Notes: a model not told the origin generated them from the letters alone. 64,000 bases of DNA from an uncultured Lachnospiraceae bacterium (GCA_944377405.1 CALWES010000001.1:62001-126000); one strand, 5' to 3'. Positions 25,163 to 31,406 are shown, counted from the stretch's first letter. Numbers and translations: made by a program.

Positions 25163-25321
25163 ATGTTAGCTTTATTATCCTCGTATTTTACCGTTTTGTA
25201 TGAGTTTGTGTCGCTGCAGAGCTTTTCGCAATCTGTGCTTGTACTGCCCTTCTATCTTCTTTTACCTGTTGGGGTTGTTGGTCTTTTAAAGCTTTTGAAG
25301 GATAGTATATGTTCTATGTAA
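25163..25321 (+). CDS. Small inovirus membrane protein (52 aa)
   Basis: A frame of 52 residues with GGGAGG seven bases upstream. The hydrophobic helix SVLVLPFYLLLPVGVVGLL is followed by KLLKDSICSM. It overlaps the start of the Zot-like gene by 13 bases. Possible pVI or assembly helper; not recognised. Confidence 0.6.
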   Translation: MLALLSSYFTVLYEFVSLQSFSQSVLVLPFYLLLPVGVVGLLKLLKDSICSM

Positions 25322-26196
25322 TACTCTTTTCTTTTTTTCTTCTGCTGCTTTTCCTGCTTTGGAATATGTGGAAGTTCCGGAATCCTTATAAGCTGTATTT
25401 GGTTTTTGGTCCTAAGGGTTCCGGTAAAACTACCCTTATTACTAAGTTGTCGTTTAAGTATCGTAAAAAGGGCATGAAGGTTTATTCTTCCGTCTGGGTT
25501 CCTGGCGTCTATTATTTCAATACTGATGATATGGGATCTATTCGGTTTGAGCCTAACAGTGTGATCTTCTGTGATGAAGCTGGCATTGTTTTTGATAACC
25601 GTGATTTTAAGACTTTCAGTAAGAATAAGCGTGACTTTTTCAAGTATCAGCGCCAGTACCGTATTATCATCTATCTTTTTTCACAGGCGTTCGACGTCGA
25701 TAAGAAGATCCGTGATCTTACTGATTATCTCTATATATTGAAAATCTGGTTTAATTGTATCTCTGTGGCTCTCCGGATCCGTAAGGCCCCTAAGGTTGTT
25801 CAATCGCAGACTGATGGATCTGATACGATCGGGGAAAAATTGGAGTTTAGCAGTGTTTTGTCCTGGCCTTTTGGTGGTGCCATATTTACATGGGTTCCCC
25901 ATTGGGTCAAGTTTTTTAAATCTTTTGATCCCCCGGCTCTGCCGGAGGGTGATTTTACTTATGTGGAGGCGGTTGAAAATGTCACTATATTATCTCGTCT
26001 TGTATCTTATGTTGTCGGGCCTCGTGGCTCATGTGCTGATCCTGCGGAAGGTGGTGCTTTGGCTGCGTCGGATGATAGTGCAGCGTGTGGAGACGTCGAA
26101 GGAGCGGCCGAAGAAGCTTCCGGCCGGAGCTCCGGAGAAACAGTTCCCGCAGGGGGATCCCCCGGCTTTAGCGGGGGACCGCCAGGCGGGCGATGA
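25309..26196 (+). CDS. Zot/pI-like inovirus assembly ATPase
   Basis: The product is 295 aa. A membrane segment (2-17) is followed by Walker A GPKGSGKT (34-41), Walker B VIFCDEA (85-91) and the Zot-type FFKYQRQYRIIIYLFSQAFDVDKKIRDLTDY. It drives extrusion and coating of the ssDNA through the membrane. Unlike M13 pI the membrane helix is at the N-terminus. From about residue 224 the frame is overlapped by a second frame and becomes Gly/Ala/Ser/Pro-rich low complexity (to 295), encoded by locally GC-rich DNA. The true C-terminus may therefore carry little constraint. Confidence 0.88.
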   Translation: MFYVILFSFFLLLLFLLWNMWKFRNPYKLYLVFGPKGSGKTTLITKLSFKYRKKGMKVYSSVWVPGVYYFNTDDMGSIRFEPNSVIFCDEAGIVFDNRDFKTFSKNKRDFFKYQRQYRIIIYLFSQAFDVDKKIRDLTDYLYILKIWFNCISVALRIRKAPKVVQSQTDGSDTIGEKLEFSSVLSWPFGGAIFTWVPHWVKFFKSFDPPALPEGDFTYVEAVENVTILSRLVSYVVGPRGSCADPAEGGALAASDDSAACGDVEGAAEEASGRSSGETVPAGGSPGFSGGPPGGR

Positions 26197-26230
26197 GCTG
26201 CCGTTCCTGTGCTCAGATCTTTGGGATTGA
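25979..26230 (+). CDS. Overlapping inovirus ORF within the Zot 3' end (83 aa)
   Basis: The ATG at 25979 has GGAGG nine bases upstream. The frame starts with a hydrophobic helix (MSLYYLVLYLMLSGLVAHVLIL). A basic run (RKVVLWLRRMIVQRVETSKERPKK) and an acidic/Pro end follow. It overlaps 218 bases of the Zot-like gene in another frame and extends past it. The sensible membrane-then-charged pattern and the ribosome site support it as a real gene. Function unknown; M13 also makes a second assembly protein (pXI) from the pI region. Confidence 0.6.
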   Translation: MSLYYLVLYLMLSGLVAHVLILRKVVLWLRRMIVQRVETSKERPKKLPAGAPEKQFPQGDPPALAGDRQAGDELPFLCSDLWD

Positions 26231-26243
26231 TGATTCTTCCCGA

Positions 26244-26296
26244 CGGTTTCTTTTCGCTAGAAAAAAACCGCCGGAACAGCACAGCTTGCTGTGCTG
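26244..26296 (+). other. Two adjacent hairpins between Zot and Rep: candidate packaging signal/origin region
   Basis: The first is CGGTTT..TTTT facing AAAA..AAACCG (26244-26270). The second is the perfect CAGCACAGC/GCTGTGCTG with almost no loop (26277-26296). They lie in the only gap between the assembly ATPase and Rep. That is the place where M13 carries its packaging signal and replication origins, between genes IV and II. Confidence 0.5.
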
Positions 26297-26341
26297 CTAT
26301 ACTTGATTGTACAGTAACTTAACCGACGTTTCGGAGGTTTT

Positions 26342-27205
26342 ATGTATAATGTTTTAAAGCGTGATTTTCCTTATTTTACGGAGTTTTACGTGTATTCCAG
26401 TGATATATTTGATGGTGCTGATTTGTGTGACGTTCGGCAGCGTAAAAGATCTGTAAAACTGCCTCGGTCAGATCTTGGAGATGGTTTTTTAAAGTGTCCT
26501 GTTTCTCCTTTTGATGATGAGGATTTTTCCGGGATCTATTTTGAGGATGATAGATCTGATCAGTTCCAGATCTGGAACTGTAATAAGTCCATAAACAGGA
26601 TCTTTGATCTTGCCCGTTGTAATGATTGGGAATATTTCGTTACTTTGACTTTTAATCCCTCTGTGGTTGATAGTACATCTTATGAGGCGTGTTCTAAGGT
26701 TCTTTCTCAGTGGTTTGATGCCTTAGCGCATAAATATAAGCGTAAGGGCGTTAAACTCTCGTATTTGGTCGTTCCTGAGCTTCATAGCGATGGTTTAAAG
26801 TATCATTTCCATGCGCTTATGAGTGGGATTCCTCCGGATGAACTTACTTTTGCCATGTATAAGTGGCGTAAACGTAAGAGGTACAAAGTTTATAATTGGG
26901 ATTCCTATTCTTTCGGGTTTACTACTGTTGTTGAGGTTTATGATAGTCAGGGTGCTGCCAAGTATCTTTCCAAGTATCTTACTAAGGAGCTGATTAATTC
27001 AGTTCCCAAGGGTAAGAAAAAGTTTTGGTATTCCCGGGATCTCTTGGATCCGGTTGATACTAAATACTTTGTTCCGGATGATCAGTTGCAGGCCTTTATG
27101 GTTCAGCTGTATGATAACAGTAGTTTCTGTAAAAGGGTTGATTTCCCTAATGTGTCTATACGTAAGTATATTTATACGGTCAATAATGGGGATTGTTGTC
27201 CGTAG
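26342..27205 (+). CDS. HUH-type rolling-circle replication initiator (Rep, pII-like)
   Basis: The product is 287 aa. Motif 1 is YFVTLTF (98-104). Motif 2 is LHSDGLKYHFHALM, with His155 and His157 as the metal-binding HUH pair. Motif 3 is AAKYLSKYLTKE, with Tyr208 or Tyr212 as the nicking residue. Such Reps nick the plus strand and start rolling-circle synthesis of inovirus or plasmid DNA. GGAGG lies four bases upstream of the ATG. The nicking site is not identified; hairpins lie on both sides of the gene. Confidence 0.88.
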   Translation: MYNVLKRDFPYFTEFYVYSSDIFDGADLCDVRQRKRSVKLPRSDLGDGFLKCPVSPFDDEDFSGIYFEDDRSDQFQIWNCNKSINRIFDLARCNDWEYFVTLTFNPSVVDSTSYEACSKVLSQWFDALAHKYKRKGVKLSYLVVPELHSDGLKYHFHALMSGIPPDELTFAMYKWRKRKRYKVYNWDSYSFGFTTVVEVYDSQGAAKYLSKYLTKELINSVPKGKKKFWYSRDLLDPVDTKYFVPDDQLQAFMVQLYDNSSFCKRVDFPNVSIRKYIYTVNNGDCCP

Positions 27206-27218
27206 TACCACCATCCCC

Positions 27219-27248
27219 CTTGTGTGGCTGCTTCTCAAGCCGCACAAG
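27219..27248 (+). other. Strong hairpin just downstream of rep
   Basis: CTTGTGTGGCT (27219-27229) pairs with AGCCGCACAAG (27238-27248) over 11 bases, with one G-T pair and an 8-base loop. CCC/GGG outside can extend it. No T-run follows, so it is not a simple terminator; a replication origin or packaging element is possible. Confidence 0.5.
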
Positions 27249-27276
27249 CGTGGGACGGAGGACAACTTTTTATTTG

Positions 27277-27420
27277 GTGATCTTCTTGATTGCTATGATG
27301 ATCACTGTTGCGATGGCTGCTATTATTGTTGGTATTCTAAAGATTGGTTGGGACCAGATGAAGTCTTTTAGCATATCTATCAATTTTAGCAGCCATTTTC
27401 CTATTTCTATAAAATCTTGA
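27277..27420 (+). CDS. Possible small inovirus membrane protein (47 aa)
   Basis: A GTG- or TTG-started frame (27277 or 27274) encodes a clear membrane helix (IFLIAMMITVAMAAIIVGIL) and a polar tail ending at TGA 27418-27420. A GGAGG lies 12-15 bases upstream, slightly too far. It follows the strong post-rep hairpin. Weak candidate. Confidence 0.4.
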   Translation: MIFLIAMMITVAMAAIIVGILKIGWDQMKSFSISINFSSHFPISIKS

Positions 27421-27433
27421 ATGAACTGCATTT

Positions 27434-27601
27434 CTATTTAGCGCCCCCCCCTATGCTTTCTTTTTCACATTCTAGTATGTATTTTATGTATTCCGTTCTA
27501 TTCATCTTTCTTTTCTCTCTTTCTTGGTCAATAAATTCCCATAGTTCGTCTGGTATTCTTAGTTTGAATTCTCTGCATTTGTATTTGCCGTATTTTGCCA
27601 T
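27434..27601 (-). CDS. Ribbon-helix-helix repressor of the inovirus (55 aa)
   Basis: The product is 55 aa. A basic arm and beta strand (YKCREFKLRIP) are followed by helix A (DELWEFIDQEREKRK) and helix B (NRTEYIKYILECEKES), the Arc/MetJ fold. AAGGAGG lies five bases upstream of the ATG at 27601. It is the only prophage gene on the minus strand. Its upstream region holds three identical palindromes, very likely its operators, so it probably maintains lysogeny and controls its own synthesis. Confidence 0.82.
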   Translation of the reverse strand: MAKYGKYKCREFKLRIPDELWEFIDQEREKRKMNRTEYIKYILECEKESIGGGAK

Positions 27602-27615
27602 TTTTCCTCCTTTTC

Positions 27616-27644
27616 TTGACACTAGGGCCCTACTGTGCTATAAA
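27616..27644 (+). promoter_or_regulatory. Rightward inovirus promoter with operator inside the spacer
   Basis: TTGACA (27616-27621) and TATAAA (27639-27644) are spaced by 17 bases. The first TAGGGCCCTA palindrome (27623-27632) lies within the spacer, so a bound repressor would block polymerase. It reads toward the three small genes at 27.7-28.3 kb. Confidence 0.78.
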
Positions 27645-27671
27645 TGGATTAGGGCCCTACATAGGGCCCTA
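27623..27671. promoter_or_regulatory. Three TAGGGCCCTA operator palindromes
   Basis: Identical 10-base perfect palindromes lie at 27623-27632, 27650-27659 and 27662-27671. Start-to-start spacing is 27 and 12 bases. They stand between two promoters that face each other, next to the repressor gene. They are strikingly GC-rich in AT-rich DNA. Confidence 0.85.
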
Positions 27672-27690
27672 GAAAACTATAAATTTATTA

Positions 27691-27720
27691 ATTATACCAT
27701 TCCACGGTGGTATAAGTCAA
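27691..27720 (-). promoter_or_regulatory. Leftward promoter for the repressor gene
   Basis: On the minus strand TTGACT (27715-27720) and TATAAT (27691-27696) are spaced by 18 bases. The spacer region also forms a TATACCA/TGGTATA inverted repeat. Transcripts would run through all three operators before reaching the repressor ATG. Confidence 0.78.
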
Positions 27721-27736
27721 AAGGAGGTTCGTGTGT

Positions 27737-27982
27737 ATGAAGGTTATAGGTTGGAATGAGTATTCAGGTGTTTTTGAGGGCAAGCCGTATCTTGGCTATT
27801 ATCTGTATCTTTCTATGCCTCATCCGGCAGGTACTAAGAACTGCTGCGGTGAACGTGTCCGGATTGAGAAGGTGCGTAAGTCTTCTGCAGCTTTCGGTCA
27901 GATCCCTATGCTGCAGGCCGGCGATGAGATCCAGCAGGTTTATTATGATCGGCGTGGAAACGTGGAGGAACTTAAGTTATGA
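27737..27982 (+). CDS. Small inovirus protein, possible ssDNA-binding (pV-like) (81 aa)
   Basis: The product is 81 aa, beta-rich, reading MKVIGWNEYSGVF, then YLGYYLYLSMP, then GERVRIEKV and GDEIQQVYYDRRGNVEEL. The size and strand pattern suit a small OB-fold ssDNA-binding protein such as pV. Similar small proteins occur in Clostridial plasmids and inoviruses. AAGGAGG is nine bases upstream of the ATG. It is the first gene of the rightward operator-controlled unit. The functional call is an inference. Confidence 0.65.
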   Translation: MKVIGWNEYSGVFEGKPYLGYYLYLSMPHPAGTKNCCGERVRIEKVRKSSAAFGQIPMLQAGDEIQQVYYDRRGNVEELKL

Positions 27983-28164
27983 TTGATGATCAGCGTGAGG
28001 ATCTTTTTTGTAACCGTATCGACTTTTTAACTTCTACGCTTGTGGATCTTAGTAAGTCTGTGGATCGGTTTTATAAGTTTGCTTGTTCGGCTTTGATCAT
28101 TTCTTTTGCTCTTTTTGTTGTTTCTTTTTGTTTTTTGGGCGTTGTGTTTTTCTTGGCTGCATGA
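27979..28164 (+). CDS. Small inovirus membrane protein (61 aa)
   Basis: A charged N-terminal half (MIDDQREDLFCNRIDFLTSTLVDLSKSVDRFYK) precedes a C-terminal membrane helix (ALIISFALFVVSFCFLGVVFFL). It overlaps the gene before by four bases (ATGA) and the gene after by four bases. Not recognised. Confidence 0.6.
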   Translation: MIDDQREDLFCNRIDFLTSTLVDLSKSVDRFYKFACSALIISFALFVVSFCFLGVVFFLAA

Positions 28165-28334
28165 AAATTAAACTAAACAAAGAAGAGGTACTCTTTTTGG
28201 AGTACCTCTTGATGAATGAATTTACTTTTTATGATGGTCGTCTTGATAATCCTACTATATCGTACAAGGAACGGATTGAAGCTGTACGACGTCGTAAGCT
28301 TATCAAGAATCTTCTCCGGAAAATTTCTCGTTAA
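28161..28334 (+). CDS. Small basic inovirus protein (57 aa)
   Basis: MKIKLNKEEVLFLEYLLMNEF begins it and a strongly basic helix RIEAVRRRKLIKNLLRKISR ends it. It overlaps the previous stop (ATGA) and reaches to the edge of the right repeat. The 5' end of the frame is occupied by a perfect 11-base hairpin (28183-28210). Not recognised. Confidence 0.55.
   Translation: MKIKLNKEEVLFLEYLLMNEFTFYDGRLDNPTISYKERIEAVRRRKLIKNLLRKISR
28183..28210 (+). other. Perfect 11-bp hairpin inside the last inovirus gene
   Basis: AAGAGGTACTC (28183-28193) and GAGTACCTCTT (28200-28210) pair perfectly around a 6-base TTTTTG loop. It is placed about 120 bases before the right repeat. Confidence 0.6.
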
Positions 28335-28433
28335 CACAGGTTTAACGAATAGTTATCGGTGGAAATACCTTATTTTGCAGGTTTTTCTGGTTTTGGATCT
28401 ATTCGATTTTTCCAGTATGTTTTGCGAATAGAT
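28328..28433. repeat. Right attachment repeat (attR) of the inovirus prophage
   Basis: 28333-28433 is the second direct copy of the left repeat. TCGTTAA (28328-28334) and TTAACGA (28342-28348) form an inverted repeat around CACAGGT. The second palindrome is ATCTATTCGA (28397-28406) and GCGAATAGAT (28424-28433), with one mismatch compared with the left copy. Confidence 0.85.
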
Positions 28434-28456
28434 CTATTTACCATTATACTGCAGCC

Positions 28457-28496
28457 AAAAAAAAGCTGCAAGCCGGAGCCTGCAGCTTTTCTTTAC
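28457..28496 (-). terminator. Terminator of the GntR/ABC-2 operon
   Basis: GCTGCA (28465-28470) pairs with TGCAGC (28481-28486); on the minus strand eight T follow. On the plus strand a shorter TTTT follows, so it may also close the prophage side. Confidence 0.78.
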
Positions 28497-28531
28497 TTTC
28501 TTCCTTTAATTAATCCTTTTATCCTTATCAG

Positions 28532-29356
28532 TTATTCCAGGTTCAGCCTCTTATCCAGTATATAGTGGGTCGGAAGCATTTCCGCGGCCAGCCACAGTCC
28601 CTCTGCCAGGATGATCAGGATCATGACCGCATGTGCTGCTGTCAGCGTGTCTGTGAAAATCTCCGGGACACCCGTAAAACCCGTTGCCAGGATGCTGAGG
28701 GCGGTCCAGCTTGCGATCCACTGTATTACGGAGATCCCGATGTACCAAAGAATCGACCATACTACCCGGTTATTCCGGAATAACTGTCCAAGAGACATGG
28801 AAAGGTAAAAATGATATACCCAGGTGAACATCCATATGACGGCCATCAGCAGGAGCTCCAGGCAAAAGAAAACTGCATGGGGAATCAGCTCCGGGACCTG
28901 GCTGAGCTCCTGATTCAGGAAAATAAGGGCTCCGGGTATGGACAGGAAGGCATCGATGAAATCCACACCCCCCAGGATACAGATGGAAAGGACTGCCACC
29001 AGGAAGGATAGGATACAGATCAGGATGGACACCAGGGCTTTGGAAAGAGCCAGAGCCCAGGATCTTACCGGAAGTGTGAACATCAGGTAGCCCTCTTCCT
29101 TTAAAAGGCCGTTATAAAAGCGCTGTACCACCAAAAGGATGGTGATGGCCACAAGGCCTACCATAAGTCCGAAGTAAACAAAGGCACTGAGGGCCTGGAT
29201 GGCTCCGAACAGGGTGTCCTCCAGAGGCAGATCCGTCCAGAGGATATCCCTGTAAAGAAAATAATTCAGTGCTGCCACGGCGATCACTGCAACATAGATG
29301 GGGACCATCTTCCGGATCATGGCGATCCATTCGTATTTGACAAGTTTTATAAACAT
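28532..29356 (-). CDS. ABC-2-type membrane permease subunit
   Basis: The product is 274 aa with six hydrophobic segments, starting MFIKLVKYEWIAMIRKMVPIY. It lies four bases after the ATPase gene in a regulator-ATPase-permease operon. This arrangement matches YtrA-type bacitracin/envelope-stress or BcrAB-like exporters. The substrate is unknown. Confidence 0.78.
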   Translation of the reverse strand: MFIKLVKYEWIAMIRKMVPIYVAVIAVAALNYFLYRDILWTDLPLEDTLFGAIQALSAFVYFGLMVGLVAITILLVVQRFYNGLLKEEGYLMFTLPVRSWALALSKALVSILICILSFLVAVLSICILGGVDFIDAFLSIPGALIFLNQELSQVPELIPHAVFFCLELLLMAVIWMFTWVYHFYLSMSLGQLFRNNRVVWSILWYIGISVIQWIASWTALSILATGFTGVPEIFTDTLTAAHAVMILIILAEGLWLAAEMLPTHYILDKRLNLE

Positions 29357-29360
29357 AGGT

Positions 29361-30113
29361 TTACGCTCCTTCCCTGCTGTCTGTCATATTCTGAAGGCCT
29401 GAGCTCTGATCCGTTACGGCGAAGATCTCCCGGAACAGGCTGTCCACGGACTTCTCTTCCTTTTCCCGCAGGTCATCCACCAGCTCCTGCCTCACAAGGC
29501 GTCCCTCTTTCAGAAAAATCACCTCATCCAGGACCTTTTCCACGTCTGCGATCAGATGGGTAGAGATCACTACGGTGGCATTTTCCGAATAGTTGGTCAG
29601 AATGGTACGAAGGATAAAATCCCTGGAGGCGGGATCCACACCGCCGATGGGCTCGTCCAGAAGATAAAGCTCCGCCTCCCGGCTCATGACCATGATCAGC
29701 TGTACCTTTTCCCTCGTTCCCTTGGACATGGTCCGGATCCTGTCCTTCTCACCGATCCCAAGGCTTCTGAGCATGCCCTCCGCCTTTTCCCGGTTAAAAT
29801 CCTTATAGAAGTCTGAAAAAAGCTTCAGCAGATCCCGTACCCGCATCCAATCTGCAATATACATCCGGTCCGGCAGGTAGGAAACAATGGCTTTGGTACC
29901 GGGACCGGGCCTAAGCCCATTGATTTCGATGCTTCCCCGGTCCGGCTTGATCAGGCCGTTCATAAGCTTCATGAGGGTGGTTTTTCCGGAACCGTTAGGC
30001 CCCAGAAGACCGATGATCCTGCCCCGGGAGAGGCTCAGATCCATATCCGACAGGGCCTTTGTCTTTCCAAAATGTTTTTCAAGTCCTTTTATCTCTACAA
30101 ATCCTGCTTCCAT
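29361..30113 (-). CDS. ABC transporter ATPase (YtrB/BcrA-like)
   Basis: The product is 250 aa: Walker A GPNGSGKT, signature MSKGTREKVQL (the MSKG form typical of YtrB-like ATPases), Walker B LYLLDEPIGGVDP and switch VISTHLIADVE. It starts directly after the regulator stop and is followed by the permease. Family members export peptides or antibiotics, or sense envelope stress. Confidence 0.88.
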   Translation of the reverse strand: MEAGFVEIKGLEKHFGKTKALSDMDLSLSRGRIIGLLGPNGSGKTTLMKLMNGLIKPDRGSIEINGLRPGPGTKAIVSYLPDRMYIADWMRVRDLLKLFSDFYKDFNREKAEGMLRSLGIGEKDRIRTMSKGTREKVQLIMVMSREAELYLLDEPIGGVDPASRDFILRTILTNYSENATVVISTHLIADVEKVLDEVIFLKEGRLVRQELVDDLREKEEKSVDSLFREIFAVTDQSSGLQNMTDSREGA

Positions 30114-30491
30114 TTACACTTCCTCCTTTTTTTCCTTCATGGTGTCCTCCAGAACGGAGCGGATCTCTCCGGAGCTAAAGCCCAGATCCTCCATCTTTTT
30201 CAGAAAGCCCAGGACCTCCTGCCGGACCTTTTCTCCCCGGAGCTTCTGAATGGCTTCCATATCTCCGGTGACGTTCCTGCCGGCTGTCCGGTTGGTGACG
30301 ATGAGGCCCCTGCTCTCCAGCTCACTGAGGGCCCGCTGCATGGTATTGGGGTTGACCCCTGCTTCCGCAGCAAACTCTCTGACGGAAGGAAGACGGCTTC
30401 CGGGAGGAAAGCCTCCGGATATGATCTCCGTCTGGAGCTGTTCTGCAAGCTGCATCCAGATGGGACTGCTGTCATTGATCTTCCATTTCAT
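30114..30491 (-). CDS. GntR-family regulator, YtrA subfamily
   Basis: The product is 125 aa, the short YtrA length. The winged helix lies at the N-terminus (SPIWMQLAEQLQTEIISGGFPPGSRLPSVREFAAEAGVNPNTMQRALSELESRGLIVTNRTAGRNV). A short helical dimerisation tail follows. The ATG at 30491 is preceded by AAAGGAG at six bases; an upstream ATG at 30512 lacks a site. It is the first gene of the operon and probably represses it through the palindrome at 30516-30535. Confidence 0.9.
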   Translation of the reverse strand: MKWKINDSSPIWMQLAEQLQTEIISGGFPPGSRLPSVREFAAEAGVNPNTMQRALSELESRGLIVTNRTAGRNVTGDMEAIQKLRGEKVRQEVLGFLKKMEDLGFSSGEIRSVLEDTMKEKKEEV

Positions 30492-30515
30492 TTGGAACTC
30501 CTTTAACTGCATTGC

Positions 30516-30535
30516 TGTATTAGTTATCTAATACA
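30516..30535. promoter_or_regulatory. GntR/YtrA operator palindrome
   Basis: TGTATTAG and CTAATACA are perfect 8-base arms around four bases. The site sits immediately downstream of the -10 box, over the expected transcript start. Confidence 0.82.
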
Positions 30536-30563
30536 AGTATACAGCCAAATATGGATTTGTCAA
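30536..30563 (-). promoter_or_regulatory. Promoter of the GntR/ABC-2 operon
   Basis: On the minus strand TTGACA (30558-30563) and TATACT (30536-30541) are spaced by 16 bases. Confidence 0.75.
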
Positions 30564-30590
30564 CAGAAAAATCATTTTTTCAGATTGTGC

Positions 30591-30619
30591 TTTTCAGCGG
30601 GAAGCATATCCTGTATAAT
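30591..30619 (+). promoter_or_regulatory. Probable promoter for the TtcA-family gene
   Basis: TATAAT (30614-30619) with a weak TTTTCA (30591-30596) 17 bases upstream. Confidence 0.5.
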
Positions 30620-30662
30620 AAAGCCCTGACTAAGAACGATACAGCAGACGGGAGGCAAAAGG

Positions 30663-31406
30663 ATGGAACTGCAGAAATTATTAAGTCTTACAAGAAAAGG
30701 GATCGATACCTACCGCATGATCAATGTAGGGGACCACATTGCCGTAGGCGTTTCCGCCGGAAAGGATTCCCTCTCCCTTCTCTATGCCATGAAAGCCCTC
30801 CAGCGCTTCTATCCGAAGCATTTTGAACTTTCAGCCATTACCGTTGACCTGGGACTGGGAAATCTGCTCCTGGAGCCTGTCAGGGCCCTCTGCAGGGATC
30901 TGGATGTGCCATACTACGTGGTGGAGACCGGGATCGGAGAGATTCTCTTTGAGACCAGGAAGGAAACGAACCCCTGCTCTCTCTGCGCCAAGATGCGCAA
31001 GGGTGCTCTCAATGACAAGGCAAAGGAGATCGGGGCCGGAAAGATCGCTTACGCCCATCACAGGGATGACCTGATCGAGACCATGATGATGTCCCTGATC
31101 TACGAGGGCCGCTTCCATGCCTTCTCTCCCGTTACTTACCTGGACCGGATGCAGCTTTATGTGATCCGCCCCTTCCTCTTTGTGGAGGAGGGAGACATCG
31201 TAAGCTTTGCAAGGGACATGAAGCTTCCGGTCTGCAAAAATCCCTGCCCGGTGGACGGCAATACCAAGCGGCAGTATACAAAGGAACTCCTGGGGCAGAT
31301 CTACCGGGAGAATCCAGGAGCGGACAAACGGCTTTTCCGGGCGATCCTGGACGGAAACCTGGCGGGCTGGCCGGAGGCAGTGGCCCATCCCCGCTATGAA
31401 AAATAA
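30663..31406 (+). CDS. TtcA-family tRNA thiolation enzyme (PP-loop ATPase)
   Basis: The product is 247 aa. The PP-loop is SAGKDSLSLLYAM, a slight variant of SGGKDS. CSLCAKMRKGALNDKAKEIG gives the CxxC pair and is followed by AYAHHRDDLIETMMMSL, as in TtcA. A later CKNPCPVDG supplies further Cys. The family adenylates and thiolates C32 of tRNA using an iron-sulfur cluster. TilS is less likely, given the CxxC motif and the short length. GGGAGG lies upstream of the ATG. A terminator follows. Confidence 0.82.
   Translation: MELQKLLSLTRKGIDTYRMINVGDHIAVGVSAGKDSLSLLYAMKALQRFYPKHFELSAITVDLGLGNLLLEPVRALCRDLDVPYYVVETGIGEILFETRKETNPCSLCAKMRKGALNDKAKEIGAGKIAYAHHRDDLIETMMMSLIYEGRFHAFSPVTYLDRMQLYVIRPFLFVEEGDIVSFARDMKLPVCKNPCPVDGNTKRQYTKELLGQIYRENPGADKRLFRAILDGNLAGWPEAVAHPRYEK

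Larger units (their letters stand above)
21863..28433 (+). mobile_element. Integrated inovirus (filamentous ssDNA phage) prophage, about 6.5 kb
   Basis: The element is bounded by divergent ~100 bp direct repeats next to a XerS-like recombinase. Gene order is adsorption protein, tiny membrane proteins, second surface protein, tiny membrane proteins, major coat protein, tiny membrane protein, Zot/pI ATPase, HUH Rep. A control region follows with a repressor on the minus strand and three small genes on the plus strand. Genes are tightly packed, with overlaps. The DNA is AT-rich with T-ending codons, in sharp contrast to both flanks. No secretin (pIV) is present, as expected for a host without an outer membrane. 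No recombinase gene lies inside. Confidence 0.92.

Noticed and set aside
27417-27740. A 107-codon plus-strand frame across the repressor and its operators
   Set aside because: It is antisense to the ribbon-helix-helix gene, covers both promoters and all operators, and has no sensible protein pattern.
28359-28565. Short frame starting in the right attachment repeat, sharing a peptide with a frame in the left repeat
   Set aside because: The shared peptide only reflects the duplicated attachment DNA. In the left copy the real gene begins at the later signal-peptide ATG.
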